DNA from: Sphingobacteriales bacterium
Lineage (GTDB): Bacteria > Bacteroidota > Bacteroidia > Chitinophagales > Chitinophagaceae
Direction: 5' to 3'
Length of the DNA: 64,000 nucleotides
Assembly (NCBI GenBank): GCA_004144175.1
Contig: SEFT01000010.1
Location: forward strand, 106,231 to 170,230
Made by a program: the position numbers and the translations under genes. Positions 8,867 to 17,989 of this stretch are shown one piece after another. The stretch's first letter is position 1, and the number at the start of each line of letters is the position of its first letter. The notes below the pieces were generated by a model. It was not told where the DNA came from. It worked only from the letters and a program-made list of their open reading frames with translations, and made no database searches.

Positions 8867-10269
8867 TGGCACAAAAAAATCCTTTGGTGAGTGTATATAT
8901 CACCAACTATAACTATGGAAGATATATCAGTCAATCTATTGAAAGTCTGCTGAACCAGACGCTTCAGGATTTTGAACTATTTATCATCGATGACGGATCT
9001 ACCGACGAGTCAAAAAAAGTGATCGAAGAATATTCGGTACACCCGCAGATCAGCATCATTTACCAGAGAAATAAAGGGCTGAATATCACCAACAATATTG
9101 CCTTGCGCGTATCGAGGGGTAAATACATTATGCGCCTTGATGCAGATGACTACCTCGAGCCGGATGCGTTGGAGACCATGTGCAGCACACTGGAGGCCGA
9201 TGATAGCCTGGGGCTGGTGTTCCCCGACTACTACCTGGTAGATGCGAATAACCATCTTATTGGCGAGGTCAGGAGGTTTAATTTCCAGAAAGAGGTATCG
9301 TTGCTGGACCAGCCTGCGCACGGTGCATGTACCATGATACGCAGAGAATACCTTGCCGACCTTGGCGGGTATGATGAAAGCTACTCTTGCCAGGATGGAT
9401 ATGAGTTGTGGATCAAGTTTATTGCACACCACAAGGTGCTGAACATAAATAAGCCGCTATTCTACTACAGGCAGCATGGTAGCAACCTTACCACAAATGA
9501 GTCGAGGATACTGGAGACAAGATTCCAGATCAAGAATAATTTCATCAATAACAATAACGTTTCTACGCCGCCTACTATAGCCGTAATACCGGTAAGGAAG
9601 ACAATGCTTAAAGGCCAGAGCTTCCCGCTGATGAAGGTTGGAGGGATGACCCTGCTCGAGCGTACCGTGCGCGCGGCGGCGGCGGCCAAAAAGGTTCATG
9701 CAGTGGTAGTGACCAGTGCCGATGAGGAGATCAAAGATTACTATTATCAGCACCTGCAAGGTATCGCCCCTACCGTTATGTTTATAGAACGCCCGGTAGA
9801 ATTTGCCCGTATCAACGAAACGCTGAATAAAACGCTGCACCATATACTCGAGAGCGAAGCTATCTCAAGCCTGCGCCCTGAAGCGATGATGACGCTGGCT
9901 ATTGAATATCCTTTCCTGGCTTCGGATATGATAGATGATGCTATCAACACACTTACCATATTCGGTGCTGATTCGGTGCTGAGTGTAAGGCCCGACAATG
10001 CTATGTATTATCAGCATAATGGTAATGGCCTGCAATCGATACTAGACCAGGAGAAGTTTACACGCCTGGAACGCGAAGCTCTCTATAAAGGCGTTGGAGG
10101 TATCGTACTGGCCCGTATCGATGGATTTAAAAAAGAAGAAAAAATGCTGCATGGAAAGGTGGGGCATATAGTGGTAGACGAACGTTGCGGACTAAGTGTA
10201 ACCGGTGAGTTGAGCCTTAATATGGCCAATTTCTTGTTGAAGAACGAAGCGCCGGTCGTTCAGTTATAG
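8866..10269 (+). CDS. GT2 glycosyltransferase fused to a nucleotidyltransferase-like (NeuA-like) domain
   Basis: Two-domain protein. Residues 1 to about 225 are a GT-A family 2 glycosyltransferase, with nucleotide-sugar motifs IIDDGSTDE (D42/D43) and a DxD-type RLDADDYLE (D92-D95). Residues about 236-467 begin PPTIAVIPVRK and resemble acylneuraminate cytidylyltransferases in layout (LLERTVRAAAAAKKVHAVVVTSADEEI, then IERPVEFA). The usual GSKxxPxKN nucleotide loop is replaced by KTMLKGQSFPLMK, so activity of this half is uncertain. The gene closes the nonulosonate-like module, and its start overlaps the previous stop. The fusion could couple activation and transfer of the same sugar. The GT2 call is firm; the second domain is a by-eye assignment. 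Confidence 0.78.
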   Translation: MAQKNPLVSVYITNYNYGRYISQSIESLLNQTLQDFELFIIDDGSTDESKKVIEEYSVHPQISIIYQRNKGLNITNNIALRVSRGKYIMRLDADDYLEPDALETMCSTLEADDSLGLVFPDYYLVDANNHLIGEVRRFNFQKEVSLLDQPAHGACTMIRREYLADLGGYDESYSCQDGYELWIKFIAHHKVLNINKPLFYYRQHGSNLTTNESRILETRFQIKNNFINNNNVSTPPTIAVIPVRKTMLKGQSFPLMKVGGMTLLERTVRAAAAAKKVHAVVVTSADEEIKDYYYQHLQGIAPTVMFIERPVEFARINETLNKTLHHILESEAISSLRPEAMMTLAIEYPFLASDMIDDAINTLTIFGADSVLSVRPDNAMYYQHNGNGLQSILDQEKFTRLEREALYKGVGGIVLARIDGFKKEEKMLHGKVGHIVVDERCGLSVTGELSLNMANFLLKNEAPVVQL

Positions 10270-10310
10270 CACAATATTGTTTTGAAATAGGTCTCTTACT
10301 ACAGTTTTTT

Positions 10311-11705
10311 ATGAAGACAATACTCTTTGATCCCGGTAAATTTCCATACGCACCATTAGCGGACGCCATATCTGAATACACAAAAAAAAAGAATAAACTT
10401 GTTCTGGTGACAAAGAACAAGCCGGGCGGGCAATGGGATCAGAGCAATACAGGCCTTGAGACTTTGTACTACTCTCAGCTACAAAAGGCGAAAGCGCTGG
10501 ATGAGCTTACAGAAGATCAAAAAGAGCAGTATGTAGAGATACTGGAGCGGGTAATAAATGATTACAGAACATTTCTTTTGTATGAGCGGGTATACCCCGT
10601 TCGTGAAGATAACAGCTTGCCCGATTCTATTCAGCATATTGATATTCTTGTTTTCAATAGCATAGGCCTGCTTAATAAATACAAGCCCGATATCCTTTTT
10701 TTCCCAACTACCCCGCATCATATACGTCAGTGGGCACTGGGCAGGGTAGCCGAGTATCTGGGTATTGAAGTGTTGATGCTGCAGCTTACGGCGCTTCCGT
10801 GGAAGTATCGTTTAGCAAAAGGTATTGATGACCAAAAGATATACCCTGTTACAGACCTCGATTCGCAGCCGGACGCAGGTAAGGTAGATGCATTTATAGA
10901 TACAACATCGAAAGACTTTGCTACCGCATTGCCTACTTACGAGAAAAAAAGAATTGAAGCCAGGAAAGGCAAATTCTGGTCGTGGAGGAAGGAGTTGAAA
11001 GATGGTACCAAGAATGTAAATGTGCTGAAAACGCTGATGTACAAACATCGGTTGTATAAGACCTACCATTCGCTTTGCATCAATGAGGTGTCGCCGAATG
11101 ATAAGTTCATAGCCTATTTTATGCACGTTCAGCCTGAACGTACTTCTTTACCCGAAGGGCGATTGTTTTCGCAGCAATGGCTTATTATCCGCACCCTGTC
11201 GCTTATGTTGCCCAAAGGCTGGAAATTGCTGGTGAAAGAACACCCTTCTACGTTCATGGCAACATTTGATCCGAGATACCGCAGTGTGAAATTTTATCAG
11301 GATATAGCAGGCCTGTCTAATGTGGATCTGCTGCCTATCAGCTTCAATACATTTGATATTATCGACCGGTCGCAAGGTATTGCAACTATTACCGGCAGCG
11401 TAGGTATACAGGCACTCGTTCGTGGCAAGTCAGTATTGACCTTTGGCGTGGCACCCTTTAGAGATGCCTTCGGTGCATTTGAAATATACAATACCAGGGA
11501 TATTAAAAATGCAATTGAAAAGATCATAGAAACACCGAGCGAAACCATCCGGAAGAAAACAGCAGAATACCTGCATACTTTAGACCAAAGTTCGGTAAGC
11601 GGGTTTGATGGAAACTCCGGCGATGTAAAAGATATTTATGCGAGAGAACATAAGATTAAAGCACACATAAAATTACTCTCACATTTTTTCAGGAGTTTTG
11701 CATAA
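10311..11705 (+). CDS. Capsule-polysaccharide-synthesis-type glycosyltransferase (PF05159-like)
   Basis: Soluble 464-residue protein with no signal peptide. The C-terminal half carries the pattern of capsule polysaccharide biosynthesis proteins: LLVKEHPSTFM, then a helix and VDLLPISFNTFDIIDRSQGIATITGSVGIQALVRGKSVLTFG. The K/H-E-H-P motif and the GSVGIQAL loop are characteristic of KpsC/KpsS-like and related transferases that use CMP-linked sugars. Its place directly after the nonulosonate-like module fits a transferase for that CMP sugar, but this is inference. The N-terminal ~200 residues are less clear. A 41-base gap separates it from the fused GT2 gene. Confidence 0.65.
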   Translation: MKTILFDPGKFPYAPLADAISEYTKKKNKLVLVTKNKPGGQWDQSNTGLETLYYSQLQKAKALDELTEDQKEQYVEILERVINDYRTFLLYERVYPVREDNSLPDSIQHIDILVFNSIGLLNKYKPDILFFPTTPHHIRQWALGRVAEYLGIEVLMLQLTALPWKYRLAKGIDDQKIYPVTDLDSQPDAGKVDAFIDTTSKDFATALPTYEKKRIEARKGKFWSWRKELKDGTKNVNVLKTLMYKHRLYKTYHSLCINEVSPNDKFIAYFMHVQPERTSLPEGRLFSQQWLIIRTLSLMLPKGWKLLVKEHPSTFMATFDPRYRSVKFYQDIAGLSNVDLLPISFNTFDIIDRSQGIATITGSVGIQALVRGKSVLTFGVAPFRDAFGAFEIYNTRDIKNAIEKIIETPSETIRKKTAEYLHTLDQSSVSGFDGNSGDVKDIYAREHKIKAHIKLLSHFFRSFA

Positions 11706-11769
11706 TGATGCCGTTTGAGGTGTATGGGTAGGTTGTAAGACCTCAATATGTTATTAAATAATTATTGTG

Positions 11770-12828
11770 ATGAAAAAAGGAATTATCAATAAAATAAAAT
11801 TCAGGATAAACAGGCATATCGATAAGAAGTTGCCACTTACCTGGTCTCATTCTAAGTTCCTGTCTGCGTTCTATTATTTTGCTTTATCAAGGTCGTTCTA
11901 CAGAGAGTTTCAGGCGGCACTATCCGGCAAAGCAAAGTATATAACCGACGATAAAGAGAAAGGCAACTACTTCTTGCTGGTGCGTAACACGCACCGTATA
12001 GAAAAAGGACTGTTGATGAAGCCAAGACGCGCGACTTTTGCTACCGAGTATATTACTGAGACGGTTGACGCATTTGAAAAAGTGGTGAAAAATGCTGCCG
12101 CAGAAGATAACCAACAGCTGAAATGGTTTAATGATGTGCTCACCGAATACTTCGATAAGAATGAACCGCACAAGATAGTGGATCAGCAGCGGGTAAGGTT
12201 TGCAAAATGTTCGGGAGAACTGAACGGCAGCGTAAATACTGATTGCAAGTTCATACCATATCATCGCCGTGTAGATAGCTTTGCTAAGATCGACTTCGAA
12301 GAGTTTTACAAATTTGCCAAACAGAGAAGATCAGTAAGATGGTTCCTGGATAAAAAGGTGCCGAGAGAATTAATTGACAAAGCTGTTCTTGCTGCAAATC
12401 AATCGCCAAGCGCCTGTAACCGTCAGCCATTCGAGTATCGCATCATTGACGATCCGGAATTGGTTAAAAAAGCAGTGCACCTGCCAATGGGTACTGGTGG
12501 CTACGCACACTCTATACCTGTAATGGTAGTGGTAGTAGGCAACCTCGATGCATACTTTAGTGAGCGCGACAGGCACGTTATATATGTAGATGCTTCGCTG
12601 GCCAATATGGCATTCATGTTTGCGTTGGAAACACTGGGCCTTAGCAGTTGTTCTATCAACTGGCCTGATATTGAAGACCGTGAAATAGCTATGGAGAAAT
12701 TTCTGAAGCTGGGCAAGCACCAGCGCCCTATCATGTGTATGGGCATTGGCTACCCTGATCCAGATGGGATGGTAGCGTACTCAGAAAAGCGACCGCTGGA
12801 CCAGATCAGAAAATATAATTTTGAATAA
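11770..12828 (+). CDS. Nitroreductase-family protein in the polysaccharide cluster
   Basis: The C-terminal ~180 residues form an FMN-dependent nitroreductase domain: KQRRSVRWFLDKKVP, AANQSPSACNRQPFEYRII, and a late segment ETLGLSSCSINWP. The N-terminal ~170 residues are an extension with no motif I recognise. ATG 11770 is preferred over the GTG one codon upstream. Members of this group often occur inside polysaccharide clusters next to pyruvyltransferase genes, and here two pyruvyltransferases follow directly. The substrate is unknown; reduction of a sugar or a flavin-dependent step is possible. The gap before it (11706-11769) holds no clear signal. Its stop (12828) lies 1 base before the next ATG. 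Confidence 0.8.
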   Translation: MKKGIINKIKFRINRHIDKKLPLTWSHSKFLSAFYYFALSRSFYREFQAALSGKAKYITDDKEKGNYFLLVRNTHRIEKGLLMKPRRATFATEYITETVDAFEKVVKNAAAEDNQQLKWFNDVLTEYFDKNEPHKIVDQQRVRFAKCSGELNGSVNTDCKFIPYHRRVDSFAKIDFEEFYKFAKQRRSVRWFLDKKVPRELIDKAVLAANQSPSACNRQPFEYRIIDDPELVKKAVHLPMGTGGYAHSIPVMVVVVGNLDAYFSERDRHVIYVDASLANMAFMFALETLGLSSCSINWPDIEDREIAMEKFLKLGKHQRPIMCMGIGYPDPDGMVAYSEKRPLDQIRKYNFE

Positions 12829-12829
12829 A

Positions 12830-13981
12830 ATGCTGATAGAAGTAAGAGGCGTAGGTACCGTAAATAAAGGAGCATACCTCATGCTGCTTGCTGTAAAGCA
12901 GGCATTGCAGCCTTATGGTAATAAAGTAACGATCGTAGCTAAAGATACCAGCGCTTTCTCTACACAAGACATTGAGAAAGAAGGGCTGAAAAGAAGAATT
13001 GAAACTAAACGAAAGGGGATAGAGTTTAAGCCGCTCATTAAGCTGTTGCCAAAGTCGTTGAGGCATAAGCTTAATCTATACCTGCTCGATGATGTCGATG
13101 TGATACTTGATGCATCGGGCTTTGTATACGGAGACCAGTGGAGCAAGGAAGCTATCAATAAGCGTTTAGGAAGCGACCTTAAAGAGATAAAAGGTAACAA
13201 TACAACAGTCGTATTACTTCCTCAGGCTTTCGGACCTTTCGAAAAGAATGAGATAAAAGATAGCTTTAGTAAAATACTGGACTACTCAAGTCTTGTATTT
13301 TCGCGCGACAGGCAATCGCTTGCTTATTTGGAAAAGACCTATGGCAAGAAGAACAAAGTGGTGCTTGCGCCAGACTTTACCAATTTGCTAAAGGTTGATG
13401 CGGGGTTGGTGCCTGCCGGTACTTACGAGCGTTCGGTTATTATCATCCCGAACAATAAGCTTATCGAGAAAGCTATTTTTACTGAAGAACAATATCTTTC
13501 GTTGCTAGAGCAGATATGCAAAAAAGTATATGATAGTAAGCTGGAACCTGTAATACTGATACATGAAGGTGACAAAGACCATAAGATAGCCAAGAAGCTG
13601 AATGCAAGGTTTGAGGAAAAGCTTAAAGTGTTGACAGAGCCTAGCGCCCTGGCGCAAAAGGCGCTTTTAGGCCAGGCTTACGCTGTCATTTCCGGTCGTT
13701 TTCATGGCTTGGTTAGTTCTCTTTCGCAGGGGGTACCGTCTATTGCTACCAGTTGGAGTCACAAGTATGAGGAGTTATTCTCTGACTACAACATGGGCCG
13801 TTTCATAATTGGCAAGTCCGATTCAGCAGAGAGTATTGCATCACTTGTAGATGAGGTACTGAATGCTGACAGCAATAAGCAATTGCGCCAGGAGATACAA
13901 GCCTGCGCAAAAATAGAAAAGGAGAAGTCTCAGAAGATGTGGGATACTGTTTTTTCAGAGGTAATAAACAAGCGTAAATGA
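12830..13981 (+). CDS. Polysaccharide pyruvyltransferase family protein, copy 1
   Basis: Family of WcaK/CsaB-type proteins that add pyruvyl ketals to sugars; some members are glycosyltransferase-like. It has a GT-B-like layout with N-terminal IEVRGVGTVNKGAYLML, middle VVLLPQAFGPFEKNE and the conserved C-terminal segment ISGRFHGLVSSLSQGVPSIA followed by TSWSHKYEELF. The R-F-H-G histidine is the signature. The TTG at 12821 is in frame but overlaps the previous gene; ATG 12830 is the likely start. It overlaps the next gene, a close paralogue, by 4 bases (ATGA). Confidence 0.87.
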   Translation: MLIEVRGVGTVNKGAYLMLLAVKQALQPYGNKVTIVAKDTSAFSTQDIEKEGLKRRIETKRKGIEFKPLIKLLPKSLRHKLNLYLLDDVDVILDASGFVYGDQWSKEAINKRLGSDLKEIKGNNTTVVLLPQAFGPFEKNEIKDSFSKILDYSSLVFSRDRQSLAYLEKTYGKKNKVVLAPDFTNLLKVDAGLVPAGTYERSVIIIPNNKLIEKAIFTEEQYLSLLEQICKKVYDSKLEPVILIHEGDKDHKIAKKLNARFEEKLKVLTEPSALAQKALLGQAYAVISGRFHGLVSSLSQGVPSIATSWSHKYEELFSDYNMGRFIIGKSDSAESIASLVDEVLNADSNKQLRQEIQACAKIEKEKSQKMWDTVFSEVINKRK

Positions 13982-15117
13982 TCATAGAGATACGCGGCAT
14001 CGGGATAGAGAATAAAGGAGCCTATCTGATGCTGAAGGCAATAATGCAAGAGTTGCGCGAGCGCAATGTAAATGCTACCGTCATAGCAGAACCTACACAG
14101 GCTATGCCCCCCGAAGCATTGAAGTCAAATGGACTAAAGAAGCGCCTTAAGACATTTAAGAAAGGAGTGGAATTTAGTGGTGTTGTCAATATACTGCCGT
14201 TGGGTATTCGCAAAAGCAATGAATGGTTTCTTGTCAACGACGTAAACTATGTATTTGATGCCTCCGGCTTTTTCATGGGCGACCAGTGGACGCCTGCGTC
14301 TATTGACCACAAGCTTGGCCGGGATGCTGCTATGCTGAAGAAGAATGGTGCCAAGATCATTTTGTTACCACAGGCATTTGGTCCGTTTAAAAAACAGGAC
14401 GTAAAAGCGGTGTCGGCAAAAGTTTTTGAGCATTCCGAGATCATCTTTGCCCGCGACCGTGTATCGTATAAAGAAGTGCAGGATGGCTTTAATGTAAATG
14501 GAAAACTACACTTGGCTCCCGATTTTACCAACCTCGTAGAAGTGCCTGCGTACAGTAGAGATATGAGCAATACAATTGCCATCATACCCAACCAAAAACT
14601 GATAGAGCAAAAAGTGGCAAGCGATGCAAATGGCTATATGGCATTTCTCAGCAGCCTTGTCGATCATATTCGTAGCATCGGTTTCGTACCGGTTTTCCTG
14701 ATACACTCAGGGCAAAAGGATTTTAATCTTGCTAAAAAAGTGAATGAATCCCTTGCGCAGCCTATCGAAATAATTAACGAGGAAGATCCGTTGGCTATTA
14801 AGTCGATTATTAAATCTTGTAGAGGTCTGGTTACCGGGCGGTTTCATGGTCTGGTGAGTGCATTGTGCCAGGGTGTACCGGTACTTGCTACCAGTTGGAG
14901 CCACAAGTACGAAATGCTGCTTCAGGACTATAACTTCCCCGAAGGGCTTATCAGCATCACTACTGATAAGAACGTACTGGCGCAAAAACTGAGTATGTTT
15001 TCTGATGCAGGACAATACCGCACATCTAAAGAAAAACTGGCAGAAGCGTCTAAGGTGCAAAAGAAAAGAGCAAAGCAGATGTGGGATGTCGTTTTCGATA
15101 AAATAATTAAGAAATGA
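13978..15117 (+). CDS. Polysaccharide pyruvyltransferase family protein, copy 2
   Basis: Tandem paralogue of the preceding gene along its whole length: IEIRGIGIENKGAYLML, ILLPQAFGPFKKQD, LAPDFTNLVE, GRFHGLVSALCQGVPVLATS, WSHKYEMLL. The shared motifs and identical order show a duplication. Two copies suggest two pyruvylation or transfer steps, or one specialised partner of the other. It is translationally coupled on both sides: 4-base overlap upstream, and the stop shares bases with the GT2 start at 15114. Confidence 0.87.
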   Translation: MIIEIRGIGIENKGAYLMLKAIMQELRERNVNATVIAEPTQAMPPEALKSNGLKKRLKTFKKGVEFSGVVNILPLGIRKSNEWFLVNDVNYVFDASGFFMGDQWTPASIDHKLGRDAAMLKKNGAKIILLPQAFGPFKKQDVKAVSAKVFEHSEIIFARDRVSYKEVQDGFNVNGKLHLAPDFTNLVEVPAYSRDMSNTIAIIPNQKLIEQKVASDANGYMAFLSSLVDHIRSIGFVPVFLIHSGQKDFNLAKKVNESLAQPIEIINEEDPLAIKSIIKSCRGLVTGRFHGLVSALCQGVPVLATSWSHKYEMLLQDYNFPEGLISITTDKNVLAQKLSMFSDAGQYRTSKEKLAEASKVQKKRAKQMWDVVFDKIIKK

Positions 15118-15929
15118 TATCGGTAGTAGTACCTACACATAACAGGGCTCACCTGATAAGCCGTACTGTTGTCAGTATACAACAACAAACGTATACTGAC
15201 TGGGAATTGCTTATTGTAGATGACGGGTCTACAGATAACACAAAGCAAGTAGTGGAAGGTCTGCTGTCCGACAAAAGAATAAGGTATATACAGAAGGAAA
15301 ATTCGGGAGCGGCAGAGTCGAGGAATGTGGGTGTGAGGAATGCATCGAGTGAGCTTATTACCTTTCTGGATAGTGATGATGAGGCCGAACCACAATGGCT
15401 GGAAAAAATGTTTGCACTGATAGGCAAAGATGAAAAAGTACCCTGCGCATTTTGTGGCCTCAGCATTCATGATGAGCATGGTAATAAGACAGATGCCAAA
15501 GTGCCAACTAAAAAAGGGCCTTTGTTTCAGTACGAAGTATGCCGGTTTACCAATGCGGGCATCTTCATTATGAGGAAAAAATATTTTGATGCAGTAGGCG
15601 GGTATGACTCCAAGCTTAGAGCAAACCAACATACCGAACTAGGCATCAGGCTTATTCAGTATTTTAAAAAACACGGCCTTGAAACAAAGTATATCCTTGA
15701 TACGCTGATCCGGATAAACATACATACCGGCCCAAGGATACGCACCAACAATAAGGCAAAATACGAAGGGACGAAACGATTGTTCTTTAAACATAAGAAT
15801 CTTATCCTGAAAGACGAGAAGAGCAAGAAGGATGTGACGAAGGTTTTGCTTTATCTCGCTATAAAATTTAAGAACGTAAAAGATATCATACTGTTTTCGT
15901 ACTACTACATGTACAGCAGGGTTGTTTAA
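15114..15929 (+). CDS. Family 2 glycosyltransferase
   Basis: GT-A fold, inverting family 2. It has N-terminal ISVVVPTHNRAHLISRTV, nucleotide-sugar aspartates in LLIVDDGSTDNT, and a DxD-like FLDSDDEAEPQW. The acceptor-side half (about residues 130-230) includes FTNAGIFIMRKKYFDAVGGYD. Length (271) is typical. There is no membrane segment, so it acts at the inner face of the membrane on a lipid-linked acceptor. It overlaps the upstream pyruvyltransferase by 4 bases. Sugar specificity cannot be read from the sequence. Confidence 0.88.
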   Translation: MISVVVPTHNRAHLISRTVVSIQQQTYTDWELLIVDDGSTDNTKQVVEGLLSDKRIRYIQKENSGAAESRNVGVRNASSELITFLDSDDEAEPQWLEKMFALIGKDEKVPCAFCGLSIHDEHGNKTDAKVPTKKGPLFQYEVCRFTNAGIFIMRKKYFDAVGGYDSKLRANQHTELGIRLIQYFKKHGLETKYILDTLIRINIHTGPRIRTNNKAKYEGTKRLFFKHKNLILKDEKSKKDVTKVLLYLAIKFKNVKDIILFSYYYMYSRVV

Positions 15930-15943
15930 GTTGTAAAGTTTTT

Positions 15944-16876
15944 ATGGATCAAAAACCACTGGTTTCCGTTATTATACCTACATACAACAGGGCTCACCTG
16001 ATGCCCAGGTGTATTGGTAGTGTATTGAGCCAGACCTATAGCAATTGCGAGATCATTGTGGTTGATGATGCTTCGTCAGACGATACGGCCGGAGCTATGA
16101 AGCAATATGCCGATAGCCCTACAGTAAAGTATATACGTGTGCTCGAAAATAAAGGCGCTTGTAATGCCCGAAATGTAGGTATTGCAGATGCGAAGGGAGA
16201 ATACATCACATTCCTTGATTCGGATGATGAGTATTTACCCGATAAGGTAGCGTGCCAGGTTGCCCAGTTTGAAAAAAACAAAGGGAACAATGTAGTAGTA
16301 GTAAGTTGCGGCCGTGAGGATGCCCGTGATGGCCAGGTTTACTTTACCTGGATACCTAAGTTCAAGGGCAATATAATGGAACACTTGCTCAACAAAGACA
16401 GGGTTGGTGCAGGTACTCCGTTTTTGATGGTGAAAAAAGAAACACTCGTTCGCAATAATGTCTTCTTCGATCCGCAGATGCCTGCGGGGCAAGACTGGGA
16501 TTTCCTGGTAAGGTTGTGCCAGTTTGGCGAATTTGATTTTGTGCCGCAAGTGCTGGTACGCGTACACCATCATACCGAAGAAAGGGTATACAATCCTGTA
16601 AGGGCAATGAAGGCGGTATCGCTACAGTACGGCAAATACCAATACCTTTTTGATAAATACCCCGATTCGCGCAGGTCATTCATACTAAGGCAGGCACTGA
16701 TGCACTATAACTATAACCAGCGTAAAGAAGCGCTGGATATGTTAGGCACTATTAAAGGCGGTAAGAACTTTAAAGAGCAGCTTTGGTTGCAATACTTTAA
16801 GCTTTTCCCGGTGCGTAAATCGTTCCTGTCAAAGGCAGTTTATTCCCTCGTCTTCAAACTTTCGTTAAATGAGTAA
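15944..16876 (+). CDS. Family 2 glycosyltransferase
   Basis: GT2 enzyme closely related in its first 100 residues to the preceding gene: VSVIIPTYNRAHLMPRCIGS, IIVVDDASSDDT, FLDSDDEYLPDK. A second conserved block contains MPAGQDWDFLVRLCQFG, matching the catalytic-base region (the acidic residue in QDWDF) of GT2 enzymes. Length is 310. It overlaps the next gene by 8 bases. It probably adds one residue of the repeat unit; the sugar is unknown. Confidence 0.88.
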   Translation: MDQKPLVSVIIPTYNRAHLMPRCIGSVLSQTYSNCEIIVVDDASSDDTAGAMKQYADSPTVKYIRVLENKGACNARNVGIADAKGEYITFLDSDDEYLPDKVACQVAQFEKNKGNNVVVVSCGREDARDGQVYFTWIPKFKGNIMEHLLNKDRVGAGTPFLMVKKETLVRNNVFFDPQMPAGQDWDFLVRLCQFGEFDFVPQVLVRVHHHTEERVYNPVRAMKAVSLQYGKYQYLFDKYPDSRRSFILRQALMHYNYNQRKEALDMLGTIKGGKNFKEQLWLQYFKLFPVRKSFLSKAVYSLVFKLSLNE

Positions 16877-17987
16877 GAAAAAGAGAATACTTTTTATACT
16901 CGATACGCTGGAGGTTGGCGGAGCAGAAAAAAGCACGCTGGAGATCAGTAAGTACCTTAAGGATATTGAGCCTGTAGTTTGTTCCATCTTCAAAGGCGAT
17001 GCCCTAAAACGCGATTTTGAGTCTGCCGGCATTAAGCTGATACAGCTCAACATCGACTCTTACTTATATCTGTTTCCGGCAGTGAAAGCACTGAAGAAAA
17101 TCATAGAAAAAGAAAAGCCGGACGTGGTACATGCCACGCTGGCACGCGCTGAGCTTGTAGCAAGGGTTGCGCTTAAAAATAGTAAAATACCATTGGTAGG
17201 TTCGCTGGTAGGCGATACCTACAATGCCGAGCGATATACAGAGCTGAGTAAGCCTGCCCGGGTGAAGCTGAAAATGTTTCAATACCTGGATCAGATAACA
17301 GCTAAGCGGGTGGATGTTTTTCTATCCATATCGCAATTTTTGAAAGACTCGTACGTCAATAAGTTAGGGCTGCCTGCTGCTAAGATCATCATCGTACCAA
17401 GAGGGCGGCATATAACAGAAGCCGACAAGCCTGCCGATAGATTTGAGCCTTTTTTGTTTCTGAGTGTAGGCAGGCTGATACAGTTGAAAGGGCAGGCCGA
17501 CATTATCAAAGCCATTGCGATCGTAAAGCAAAAGTATCCGCAGGTAAAACTAAAGATAGCTGGTGAGGGCCCATGGCGGGCAGTATTGGAGCAAACTATA
17601 AAGGAAACCGGTACTGCCGATAACGTGGAGCTGCTGGGCCGTGTAAATAATGTGGACGAATGGCTGGCAAGGGCGCAATTCTTTGTTTTTGGTTCATACT
17701 ATGAGGGGCAGGGTGGAGCTGTAGTAGAAGCAATGCTTGCGGGCAAAGCCATTATTGCATCAGATATAGATGTGGTAAAAGAGTCGGTAAATGACGGACG
17801 CTCTGCTTTGCTGTTTAAAGTGAAAGACGTAGAAAACCTGGCTGAGAAAATGATATGGGCTATTGAGCATCCGGGCGAAATGGCGCAGCTTTCTGTGAAT
17901 GCATATGCCGAAGCCAAAGAAAAATTCGATATCATAAACATCGTTCGCAAACACGAAGAAGTTTATACCAGCCTGATGGCTCACTAA
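16869..17987 (+). CDS. Family 4 glycosyltransferase
   Basis: GT-B fold retaining transferase. The N-terminal Rossmann half starts ILFILDTLEVGGAEKSTLEI, the usual GGAE loop. The C-terminal GT1/GT4 domain contains LFLSVGRLIQLKGQADIIKA, LKIAGEGPW, VELLGRVNNVDEWLARA and the donor-binding segment SYYEGQGGAVVEAMLAGKA. Length (372) is standard. It is the first of three consecutive GT4 genes and overlaps the upstream GT2 gene by 8 bases. Confidence 0.9.
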   Translation: MSKKKRILFILDTLEVGGAEKSTLEISKYLKDIEPVVCSIFKGDALKRDFESAGIKLIQLNIDSYLYLFPAVKALKKIIEKEKPDVVHATLARAELVARVALKNSKIPLVGSLVGDTYNAERYTELSKPARVKLKMFQYLDQITAKRVDVFLSISQFLKDSYVNKLGLPAAKIIIVPRGRHITEADKPADRFEPFLFLSVGRLIQLKGQADIIKAIAIVKQKYPQVKLKIAGEGPWRAVLEQTIKETGTADNVELLGRVNNVDEWLARAQFFVFGSYYEGQGGAVVEAMLAGKAIIASDIDVVKESVNDGRSALLFKVKDVENLAEKMIWAIEHPGEMAQLSVNAYAEAKEKFDIINIVRKHEEVYTSLMAH

Positions 17988-17989
17988 CA

